A stretch of DNA of 64,000 nt from assembly GCA_025677815.1 (NCBI GenBank), contig JAIXMP010000014.1, positions 372,001-436,000 of the forward strand, read 5' to 3'. The stretch is from Phascolomyces articulosus. Its lineage: Eukaryota > Mucoromycota > Mucoromycetes > Mucorales > Lichtheimiaceae. Under the pieces are notes generated by a model. It ran no database searches, had not been told where the DNA came from, and saw only the letters and a list, made by a program, of their open reading frames with translations. Below are positions 22,857 to 33,307 of the stretch, one piece after another. Within the stretch, counting starts at the first letter, position 1. Every line of letters begins with the position of its first letter. The translations under genes and the position numbers were made by a program.

Positions 22857-23134
22857 TTCGCCATCATCTACAACTATTACAACTACTATTTCGTCTCTTT
22901 CTTCATCTACAACCTTTGCAGTGGCTATTTTCTCTTCATCATCCACGAATATGGCAACAATCATTTCATCTTCTTCGTCAATAATTACTACAGCAACTAT
23001 TTCATCTTCATCTTCATCAACTTTAGCAGCAACTATTTTGTCTTCTTCGTCTTCAACTATTTCAGCGGTTGTTCCATCTTCTTCATCATCATCAACTAGT
23101 ACAACTATTACTCTATCTTCTTTATCAACAACCC
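22857..23134. repeat. Tandem repeat with 36-39 bp unit (7 units), open on both strands
   Basis: Seven imperfect units of 36 or 39 bp, always a multiple of three, each built like TCTTCTTCGTC...ACAGCAACTATTTCA. On the plus strand they read as Ser/Thr/Ala/Ile-rich 12-residue units; on the minus strand as units alternating acidic residues and Val/Ile (DEEDEMIVAI). Preservation of length in codons suggests the array was once part of a coding region. Which strand was coding is not clear. It lies inside the segment bounded by the inverted repeat. Confidence 0.8.
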
Positions 23135-23299
23135 ACACTCAAGAGTGCAATTGAGACAGGAACAAATATTTCAAACCTAAAAAAGCGATATATCTACCCA
23201 GCAAACAAAATACAATCCAAACATATACTTTTCAGCACTATATTTTTATCAAGAAAAAAACAACAATTTACTCAATATACATTGAACTATTTTTTTTTT

Positions 23300-25110
23300 T
23301 TTTGGAAAACAAGTACTCCAAGAAAACAAAGTTTATACATCAACAACCAAATTGTATTACTTTCAGCTCCAGTACACCCAAACAAACGGTGGTGGCTATA
23401 CGAAATCCATTTAAGCAGCATGATTTTTACACTGTAACCACTATTATCATCGTCGTTATCATGGTCACAAATGGGAATATATTGTGGAATATGGATCAAC
23501 ACGAACATTGTTAATCAAAATCAAACACAGCATATGCATTCATGGGGATCAAAAAAAGCGCAACATGTACTGTACATCATCATCATCATCAACGAATCGT
23601 CTTCTTCAGCAAGTTATTATTATCAATAAAGCACCATCATCGTCAGAGTCGACATTGTCAAGAAAACGTTGTCGTCTTCATATCAACCAATGGGGAAATA
23701 CAACAATTAGTCTGGGGGGATAAAAACAACATGTCGAATGAACATGAATGTCAAATCAACAACATCCGTACAAAAAAACAACAAAACCTTTTATCTAATC
23801 AACCAAGCGCCACCAAATATCTCAATATCACAAATACTTTGTATTTTGGAAGCAGCAGTTCTATTGTCACAAATAGAATATGAAGGCATATTGTCTTGGA
23901 TTGAGCAGCAGGATTATTAACATCTTCATCATCATCAAGGAACAAAGAGTGGGGATCTTATTACTTTGAATACATACAAAAACACTCAAACTACACGAAA
24001 GAATATCTACTTATTTTGGGGGATCAAGAACTACAATACATCACACTCATCATCTTATCGAAAAACAGCAAGCTAATTTCAATAATCTACAATTGTTTCT
24101 GGAACCAACAATTCATTTTACAAATCCACATGTTTTTTCTTACAACAACAAACGTTAAAACAGGAGTCATTCTCATTATATTGAAAGTAAAAAAAATGCA
24201 ACAATGAAACAAATACAAACATGTATGTTATTGGAAGCAGTGGTAAAATGGTCAAATGAATGGGATATTCAACACATCAGGGGTAGCATCATTGCCATAG
24301 TCGTCATCACAACAACCAAAGAGGGAGAAGCACTATTTTATTGTGGGAGCAGCAAAAATACACCAAAAATGGAGCCAATTTATCTATCACATCTTTTTCG
24401 GGAGAGATCAATACATGCATTGGAAACGTCGTCATCTTTTTGAAACAACGATAACATCAAATTATCTATCACATCCATCCAACAAACTATATTCAATCCA
24501 CAGATTACAAATACGGGAGCAGAATTATTGTTAAAACAAGCCAAAAAAAACACCATTATTACTTGAAACAACAATTTTTAAAGACACACCATACACATAC
24601 GTTGTAAATCAGTATCATACACCTACATTTGGAACATCAACTGATAATACAGCAAAAGAACTATATGAAAACCAAATTATTTTATCAAAACAAACTTTGA
24701 AATACACTATTTACTACATTGTTCAACAAAAACAAGCATCACAACCATCAAAACACAATATATCAATCCATATATTTTACGATCATCATTTAACACTAAG
24801 AATAAAATCAAATGCACATGTCTTGAAGTGAACTGTCATGGTAAAATATATATGAATGCATTGCAGCATGGGGTCATATAAATCATTATATTTGGAGCAG
24901 AAGCATTGGAAAAAGAGGAATTGGAGCAACTATATAGCATATATGGGGATCAACGAAACATTATCAACTTGAAGCAGCAGGATTCTTCAATGCCATTGGT
25001 GGAAATTCACAAGAACAGTTATATTTTTGGGGATCAAGCATTTTTCAAAGAAGCAACATGGTCATTTTATTGGGGGGGAACGACAATACGACGATAACGG
25101 GGTAACCATC
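23300..25110 (+). pseudogene. Decayed RCC1-repeat-like gene
   Basis: Across 1.8 kb the plus strand carries recurring WG-type motifs in shifting frames, separated by stops. Examples are MVTNGNILW (about 23460), STNGEIQQLVWGDKNN (about 23683-23730), WGGxT-like blocks, EGEALFYCGSSKNTPKMEP (about 24330) and AAGFFNAIGGNSQEQLYFWG (24974-25033). This spacing and the pattern 'A-G-x-x-F...G-x-x-Y-x-W-G' resemble RCC1 seven-bladed propeller repeats, used by chromatin and GTPase exchange factors. Long open pieces exist (24010-24443 with one stop; 24584-24832) but no continuous frame and no start. It is best explained as a gene inactivated by several frameshifts and stops. Family assignment is by eye. 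Confidence 0.45.
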
Positions 25111-25781
25111 ATCTTTTAAAAATAACAATATTAAAAGCAACGACGATCAACGTCAAAAAATCAAAGACGGGAGAAACTTTATATTTGGGTTGGAGATGGG
25201 CAAATCTTTTATATAAAAAAAAAGAACATGTACGTTTCATATAGTATTACGTAGTTGGGCACAAAGGTATATCTCTCATTGGAGAAGAGCAGTGGTGTAA
25301 ACATGAAGGTTTCCACAACATATATATAGCACGTACTATAATTCCATATATATACAGGATAGTATCGTAAGCTTTGGGGGGAGGGAGTTTACAATGGTCA
25401 AGTACAAAGACATCATATTTGATTAATGTATCAAGAACCGATAAAAGTCAAAATACTACAAGGGTACGTATCAGGTTGAATTAATCATCCAGTCCAAGTA
25501 TATCTTGTATATGAAATATGTAAGCAGATGATACACTGAATTTATAATAACTTTAAGATATAAAATTATATATAGGAGCAATTGCAAGTGGATCGACCAA
25601 GTATTATTTACTGTGGGAAACCTATCATTGTACTTTTATTCTATGTACAAATCCATTTTCAAGGCATTGAGTAAGTTCTTTTTGATTTTTTTTCTACGGT
25701 GGTGAAAAGGGATCCATTTGAAAAAATCAACTAAGCCCAATGTGTCAATTTGACAGATAAAAAAGCATACAAACCAAAACG

Positions 25782-26000
25782 AAAAAAAAAGGAGTACATA
25801 TATCGATTCGCTGGGGCCGATTTTTTTTATATTTTACCACCAGTCATGCGTTTTTTATATTCTCTTTGTCTGAACAGATTTTTTCTTTCTTTCTTCTTGT
25901 CAGAAAACAAAAAAAAACGCGTTATTATTATTATTTTTTGTAAAAGTCTTTAACGATTTTTTTTAATTAATAAACAAGTGAGTAAAATCAATTTTCTTTT
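25782..26000 (+). repeat. Inverted-repeat arm B (about 220 bp), partner at 21990-22210
   Basis: Near-identical reverse complement of 21990-22210. It lies 315-533 bp upstream of the WD40 gene start, oriented toward that gene exactly as arm A is oriented toward the RNase H-like gene. The same pyrimidine tract plus CAG, and the GTGAGT about 80 bp later, are present. The arms enclose about 3.57 kb (22211-25781) holding the tandem repeat and the RCC1-like remnant. Confidence 0.95.
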
Positions 26001-26314
26001 ATTATTTACTTCTCTCAACAATTCATTCACCTGATATGGACATAATAAGATGGAAAGAAGATTGAATAGTAAGCTATCAACTGCCTCAATAATAACAATA
26101 ATAAAAATGGTGGATGATTACATAATAATAGGGCGTGGTTTTCAGAGCTGTCAAAAAAGAGAACGTGGTTTTCAATCTGAGAGAAAGTTTGTGTTGCGTA
26201 GAAAAATATATAAAAAAAGCGTGCCTTTTTGACAAAAAAGTTTAATTTTTCTCTTGTCTCATCTCTCTCTCCCCACACACATACATATACACAAATTCAC
26301 ACACAAAAAGAAGG

Positions 26315-27837
26315 ATGGTCAACGTAGCAAGTGAAGCTGGCAATTTTTTCCAAACGGATGCCGAAATTCAAAAACAAAAAGAAAAAGAAGCCAAATACAA
26401 TTATACGGAAGGTGATGCCATCCAGTTAAATACAAAAGCATTAGCTCTTTTAGTGACAGGCAAATATGCCTATATTGCAGAATCGGGTTTTAGTGCCAAA
26501 CGTATCAATCTCGAGGTATTTACCATGTTACCCCCCATAATATCCACCTTTCTCTAAAAAAAAAGCAGAATGGCTTATCTTCGTATATACAGACCAATAA
26601 AGTAGGCAAAATATTCAAAGGACACCAAGGTCCAGTGACTTGTTTAGCATTGTCTCATGGTAAACAAATTGTATGGACAGGATCATGGGACAAGACGATT
26701 AAAAAGTGGGATGCCAAGGTAAACAAAAAAAAAAAATTGGGTAGGGAGGGTTGGAGGGGTAGTAGCTTATTTCTTTTAATAATAAATAAAATATATGTAG
26801 ACAGGAGAATGTTTAGCAACATTGGAAGGGCATACGGATTTCGTCAAATCTTTGATTGTCGTGGGAGACCATGTCTATTCTGGATCATCCGATACAACAA
26901 TTCGACAATGGAATATGGATACATTGGAATGTGTAAAAATTCTTAAAAAGAAAGATAACCGAACCATCGAATGTTTGGCAGCCGATACCCAATTTTTATA
27001 TGCTGGATCCTCGGATCGATTAATATCCAAATGGGATCGTACAACGGGCGAATGTGTGGCTACATTCGATGAACATGATACTAGCGTTTATTGTATTCGT
27101 GTGTGGGATGATGAAATGTGGACCGCTTCTGCTGATAAAACCGTACGACGGTGGAATACTGAGGTTGGTAATTTTTTTTATCTATTGAATCATACATGGT
27201 AGAAAGGGAGATGTAATACTAAACTCAATTTTTTTTATCCAATATATATAGACTGGTGCGGTGGATACAGTATTAACTCATCCTGACCGAGTGAAATCCA
27301 TTGCTGTTGCAGAACCTTATGTTATTACAGGATCAAGTGATGATGCCATTCGCGTTTGGGATATTGCTGTAAGTTGGGATTTCTATTGATCTCCATCCAT
27401 TGGATATATATAAAAAGCTGAAAAAAGTTGAAGATCCAGATCACTAATTCTTCTATGAATGATGATCATTTTATCATAGTCTGGAAAATTGATTTCAACC
27501 ATCCAAGGACATTTTGATGAAGTAGGATGTCTTGATGTAGTAGGTTCCACTCTTTATAGTGCCTCTTTAGATTGTTCACTTCGTCGGTGGTCTCTTACAT
27601 GTACGTTATCCTACCATGGTTATTTTTTCTCTCAGTTTCTCTTCCTTTCCAAATCTTTGTGTAACTATGAACTAAACCCTGGGATTTTTTTCATTTTTAA
27701 TTTTAATTATAGCATCGGCATTAAAAGAATACAACGAGAAAAAACTCAAGAAACCTGTTGAAGAAACAGGGACCGGGCTTACTGAAGAAGAAGAACGGGA
27801 ACTTGCTGAACTGATGGATGATTCAGATGATGAATAA
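26315..27837 (+). CDS. WD40-repeat protein (350 aa, 6 exons)
   Basis: Exons 26315-26515, 26593-26718, 26801-27163, 27252-27368, 27480-27600 and 27713-27837 (1053 nt, all phases agree). After a charged N-terminus (about 45 residues), most of the protein is a propeller of WD40 blades with GH...WD/WN/RRW endings: GHQGPVTCLALSHGKQIVW...KKWD, GHTDFVKSL...RQWN, SKWD, RRWN, RVWD and GHFDEVGCLDVVGS...RRWS. The C-terminus is a short acidic tail (LTEEEERELAELMDDSDDE). It is likely a cytosolic or nuclear scaffold. Specific orthology is not clear, because the blades carry no signature domain outside the propeller. Exon 3 ends at a GTTGGT donor. The upstream region holds inverted-repeat arm B. Confidence 0.88.
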
Positions 27838-28081
27838 TAAATAATAATCATTTTCCAAAAAAAAAAAAAAAATTCGTAGATTTGTAGTTTGAATGATATA
27901 TTTTTATTATATGTATATATACAATGAATATAGACAAGAGAGAGTAGAGGGGAGAGGAAAGATGAAAAGAGTTTGGGGTGAATATGATAATGGTGACAGT
28001 GGGGAGGAGATGCACGAGGGTTTCTTATTTTTTAAATGATGTATATGTTTCTCATCCCAAACAACAATGTCATTTCTTTCT

Positions 28082-29384
28082 CTATTTACCCAACTTGAAC
28101 TTTTTCAAGCCTTTTGTAAACTTATTACCACCCGATTTATTTTGATTCATTTGATTCATACGATAACGTTGAGCGTTTTGCGCATCGGAGCGATATGCAG
28201 CACCTAAATCATCCAAATTATCATTCCATTCATCATCTCGCAAACGATGACCATAGTTACGTTCTCTTAATTTCTTGGTATAGCCTGCGACAATGGTGGC
28301 AAAGTAAAACTAAAAAAAATAATTTAATTAATATATGAAAATATATTGAACTACCCAACATCTTAAAGAAATTGAAATAGATAGATACCATGGAGATTTG
28401 ACCGATAAAGAGTAAAATAGCAAGACCAATAACACCAGCCTGAACAGCTTGGGAACAATTGGCTAAACCGTAGGTACTTCCCAATTGCATGCCCAAGAAA
28501 GTGGTCTCAAAATCACCTACACTGACGGTTTGATCTCCACCTGTACTTTCAGCTTGATCTGGATTGGCTGCATTGCAAGCATCTTGACTTTTACTTCGGT
28601 TGACCAAGGCAAGAATAAAAGAGACAGCAGTCCAAATGGTCAAGATAAATACAAGGAATACCCAAAATAATAATTTATATAATCGCATCAATGCTAATTT
28701 TCCCTGTTATAAAAAAAAAAGTTAAGGGGCATTTAGGTTCATATAAAATTATAATACAACACACTATAAAAACAATCCATCCCAATCCGTACGATTCTAG
28801 ATCAAATAATAATAATTATATCATTCACTTACTACTGCAGATGCCAAGATACCATAGAGTCCGATAACACCAGTTGCAACTAAAAAAAAAAAAGGGTACA
28901 CACAACACATGGAACATTTTAGTTATCACCAAGAAAACAAATGTATAGAGGATTTTGATCTTTCTATGGTAAGGAGTATATCTATTTTTAAAAGGAAGCT
29001 TGGGCTTACTGTAAATGATAACTGCGACCCAAGGTAAAACAGCGTGAATGACAGACAAGTGCATGACCATGGCTATTATATTAAAAACAAGAGTTGTCAA
29101 AGTTAGTATGTATGTTTCTATTCTACTCGAAGGGTAGGGGATTGATAGATAGATAGAAGACTTACGGTTCATGTGTGTAAAAGTGAGACCGATTAACAAG
29201 ATTGAAACGGCCTGAAACAAATATAATATAAAAGAGTGTTTCTTATTAGTCTTTTTCAACGGGAAGAGGATATATCTATTACTCTGATCTGTTGATAAAA
29301 ATACATTACCACAATGATAACACTAAGAAGTAAAACACCCCCTCTTAATGGAATGCAACAACAACATTTCTTTGACGGTGCCAT
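28082..29384 (-). CDS. Four-TM (tetraspan) membrane protein (257 aa, 6 exons)
   Basis: Exons in order: 29384-29310, 29211-29166, 29072-29010, 28879-28833, 28703-28389 and 28309-28082 (774 nt). The N-terminus MAPSKKCCCCIPLRGG has four adjacent cysteines, a likely palmitoylation patch. Four hydrophobic segments follow: LLLSVIIV joined to AVSILLIGLTFT; a second around VLPWVAVIIYIATGVIGLYG; a third, KLLFWVFLVFILTIWTAVSF; and a fourth, GVIGLAILLFIGQISM joined to FYFATIVAGY. A polar loop with Cys and acidic residues separates TM3 and TM4, and a basic, Asn/Gln-rich cytosolic tail ends KKFKLGK. The layout resembles MARVEL or tetraspan fungal proteins; no family signature is sure. It is convergent with the WD40 gene (244 bp apart). 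Confidence 0.82.
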
Positions 29385-29615
29385 GGATTGAGAACTCTTA
29401 TTTTTGTATGTGTTGAGTGTTAAAAGAAAGAAAAAGAAAAAAAAAAGAGAAGAACTGTTGGTTTGATGTTTAGTACAGAAAGATATTTTTGGATTTGTGT
29501 TTTTTTTGGTGCCTTTCCAAATCAGTAACGAGAAGCGGAAACAGGGCGGAGCAAGCACCTGGATTCTCTCACTTGTATATTTTTTTTACTCTCCTTTTCT
29601 ACACATAAAAATAAA
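29385..29615. promoter_or_regulatory. Shared divergent promoter region, tetraspan gene / GCP2
   Basis: Only 231 bp separate the start codons of two divergent genes, so both promoters must lie here or overlap. It contains T-rich and A-rich tracts but no clear TATA box. Confidence 0.5.
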
Positions 29616-32600
29616 ATGGCAGCCATGTCGCGACCACGAAGTTATTCAACACGCCGATCGCCACCGACATCGCCTTCGCATCGTGCTATCGGGACTTCAA
29701 GCAATGAACAACGACGTTCCATGACCACGAATCGTGCTAGTATATTACTTTCTGAACGACAAGTCAATAAAGTAATAATATCTCTTTTTGAAATATAAAA
29801 AAATATCGATTATTAAAATGATTTTTTTTTTTTTTTAGATTAATAGAAAAATTGCCAATATTCGACATAATTCACTTGCTACCAGTCCACAATTAGTCCC
29901 CAGTGACGCGTCACTTATTTCACGTAATTCCACTGTTTTAGATGAACGATCCGATGCAGGATTACCACCACCACAAAATGTAATTTTTTTTTATTTCCAC
30001 GCATAAACGAATAATATGACCGCACATATACCACCTGTATTAATTATATTTAATTAGTCAATGATAGGTGGATATCCAACACGTATTCAAGAATATGCAG
30101 TGATGGAAGATTTACTTTTTGTTCTTATGGTAATTTATTTTTTTATGATGAAGCGTTTTTTTTTTTTTTTACAACAAACCCCTTATGCAAATTGGCATCC
30201 CCCCTTTCAATTTATATCTTCATTGATATACATGAAAATAGACGTACTCATTATCCAATATCTAATGTCAATTTAGGGCATTAGTGGAACAGCGATCAAA
30301 ATCATTTTTCCAAAAGGAGCAGATGACCCAATGATCGACGATGATGAAGAAATTGATACGGGTGAATGGGAATCTGTACGATACTCCATTGATCCGACAT
30401 TAGGTAATGGGACATGGAATGGATTACCGTGAGGGCAAAAAAAATAGAGACAATGAAAACCATATAATCATCATCATCATGCATCCAAAAATAATAATAA
30501 TATGAATTTAGATCCCAGTGTCCGACGTCTTGTTGAAAAAATGTTACCACTCGCCACGTATTACATGTCGATCAGTGCCTTTGTAGAACAACATTCACGT
30601 TATGAATATGGATCCATCAACCATGCCTTATCCGCAGCTTTATCTTGTATTTTGAAAGAATACGAAACATTTATTGCTCAATTGGAATATCAATTCCAAT
30701 CCTCCTCTACATTTACATTACAACAATTTTGGTTTTATACCCAAGAGGATACAGCAAAACAAATGGGAATTTTACATGATCTTGTAACGACCATTCGACA
30801 ATTACGTTATAATCGACAGAAAAAGGCCAATGGTGATGACGATGATGATGAAGATGATATTGAAGCCGTCTTGGAAGGGTTAAAGCAGCAAGAGGAAGGT
30901 GGAGGCGCCAATAGCAATAGACAAATCAAAATTTCAGATCAAGAAAAAGGAGGACCTATACTAAATATTTTGACGGATCGAATGATTGGTCTGAGTGGGT
31001 AAATGTATAAAGAGTGTTTTTTAAACAATGAATAACGGGAAAATGAAAATGATGTAATCTCTCTTACACACACACGTTTTCTCTCTCTATTTAGTGATCC
31101 ACGATGTAAAAAGATATATGCTTATTTGTTAGCCCGAGCCTCTGTACCGTATTTCGAAATATTACATTCATGGATCTATCGTGGTAAAATCATTGATCCA
31201 CACAATGAATTCATGGTATTGGAAAAACTCAGTGTACGTAAAGAAAATTTAAAAGAAGATTTCAATGATGCGTATTGGGAAATGCGATATACTGTACGAG
31301 AAAAATGGGTCCCTACTTTCCTTGATCCTTTGCAATCCAAGATCCTGCTGGCAGGAAAATATTTGAATGTGGTGAGAGAATGTGGTGTCAATATTGCGAA
31401 ACCTGAAGATATGCAAGCGGCCATGGATGCGGCCATGGGTGGTGATCAAGAAAATACTTTGGGGGATACAAGTTGGAGTAGAAATACAACAGGACCTGCA
31501 CGAGATGATGTATGGTCTGCTGTCAATGGTGCTGGGTAACTATAAAAAAATGTGTTTTTTTTACTAATTGAGAGAAAGGAAGAGAGAGTAGGTAACAGTA
31601 GAAAGAAGAACATTTCATTCCAACATTTACGATTTCTCTATAGATTTGTCAAGAGTCTCGAAATTGCTTACAAATATGCCAATCATACATTATTAAACCT
31701 GTTGGTCAAAGAACAACAATTGATTGCTCGACTTCGGTAAGATGAAAAAAAAGAGAGAGTATGACCATATTATTGAGAAATAACACATACTAAATAATTA
31801 TCCAATCTATCGATATAGATCCTTGAAGCATTACTTTTTCCTTGATCAATCCGATTTCTTGACCTCCTTTCTCGACTTGGCCAAAGACGAACTCAAACAA
31901 CCTGCACGAGAGATATCACTTGCTCGACTTCAATCGTTGATGGATTTAGTATTACGGAATTCTTCTTCAGTAGCAGCGTATGATCCATTCAAGGAAGATT
32001 TAAAAGTCATGATGAGTCCATTAAAATTAGTGGATGAGTTATTACGTATTATCAATGTGGCTGGTTTGGATAGTTTACCGCGTGATACGCGTTGGATGAA
32101 TAATAGCATGTCCTTGGATGCAAGTCGAACGATGGGAGGAGGATCGGCTTTATTGGAACGAAGTCAAAGTATGGTGGGGAGTATTTCGGGTGGTGTGAGC
32201 ATCACTGGAACAAGTACGACGAATGCAGCAGCTAATGCCAATAGTTCACGAGATATATTAAGTGGTAAAGTAGTAGTCGATATGCGCTACTCTTCATTTA
32301 TTTATTTATTTATCTACCTTCCAAAAAAAAATCTGCAATTCATCTTATTTTTGGGGGAGATAATTACTAACATTCATTATTTTATCATTTGATAAGGTTA
32401 CGACGCTCTGACACTCGATTATACAGTAACATTCCCCTTATCCTTGGTGATTTCGCGTAAAGCATTAACCAAATACCAATTGCTCTTTCGTCATTTACTC
32501 TATCTCAAACATGTTGAAGACATGCTATGTGATGCATGGATGGCACAAAAGGATATTTTATGGAAATCCAAAAGCCATGATTCGAAAATTGAAGCTTGGA

Positions 32601-33307
32601 AATATCGCGTGTTTACTTTACGCCATCGTATGTTAATGTTTGTTCAACAATTTGCATATTATGTGACAAATGAAGTCTTGGAACCCAATTGGCGACGATT
32701 AGAATCCAATTTGGCCAGAGTATCGACAGTAGATCAAGTATTACAATATCATTCAGATTTCTTGGATACCTGTTTGAAAGAATGCATGTTGACCAATGCT
32801 AAACTATTACGGGTAAAGTACCTTCTTTTCTTTTTGGTCAAACGTATGACGAAAAAGGATCCACTTTGAAACTAATTTAAATTAAAATATTGATGATGAT
32901 GGTGATGATGACGATGGGAAATGCGGGATAAATCATCCATTTATATATATTTTTTTATATAGATTTATAATAAATTAATGACATCGTGTACAGTATTTGT
33001 CGGTCAAACGGAACGATTCTCACAGTTATTAAATACATTAGTGGAACAACAATCATTGAATCAATTTGGGATTCCCAAAGGAGGATTGAGTGAGTCAGTC
33101 ACTCATACGACATCGACGTTTGAAACAGCACAGCGTTCTTTGACCAAGATTGAAGAAACATTTAGTTATCATATGAAACTATTAATTGATGCATTGAACT
33201 ATTATTCGGCTACAGAGACCGTCCAATTCTTATGCTTAGTGGTGCGTCTTGATTATAATCAATATCATAAATCTAAATCCACTAGTACTTCAAGCACCAC
33301 CAAATAA
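29616..33307 (+). CDS. GCP2: Gamma-tubulin complex component 2 (GCP2/Spc97/Alp4 family, 907 aa, 10 exons)
   Basis: Exons 29616-29771, 29839-29979, 30058-30129, 30277-30403, 30512-30998, 31095-31535, 31644-31736, 31819-32264, 32397-32812 and 32963-33307 (2724 nt, phases agree). With gamma-tubulin and GCP3 this protein forms the small complex that starts microtubules at spindle pole bodies. A disordered Ser/Arg-rich N-terminus of about 110 residues precedes the GRIP1 region (PTRIQEYAVMEDLLFVLMGISGT; VRRLVEKMLPLATYYMSI; PYFEILHSWIYRGKIIDPHNEF), then the GRIP2 region with the diagnostic YDALTLDYTV...PLSLVISRKALTKYQLLFR. An acidic insert (DDDDDEDD, about residue 275) and a Ser/Gly/Asn-rich insert near exon 8 are extra. 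Length matches human GCP2 (about 900 aa). The final C-terminus is a Ser/Thr-rich run and could differ if another splice site is used. Confidence 0.93.

Noticed and set aside
25782..26000. Peptide frame starting MRFLYSLCLNRFF inside both repeat arms
   Set aside because: It is short, rich in Phe and Ile, built from homopolymers whose lengths differ between the arms, and so is unlikely to be coding.
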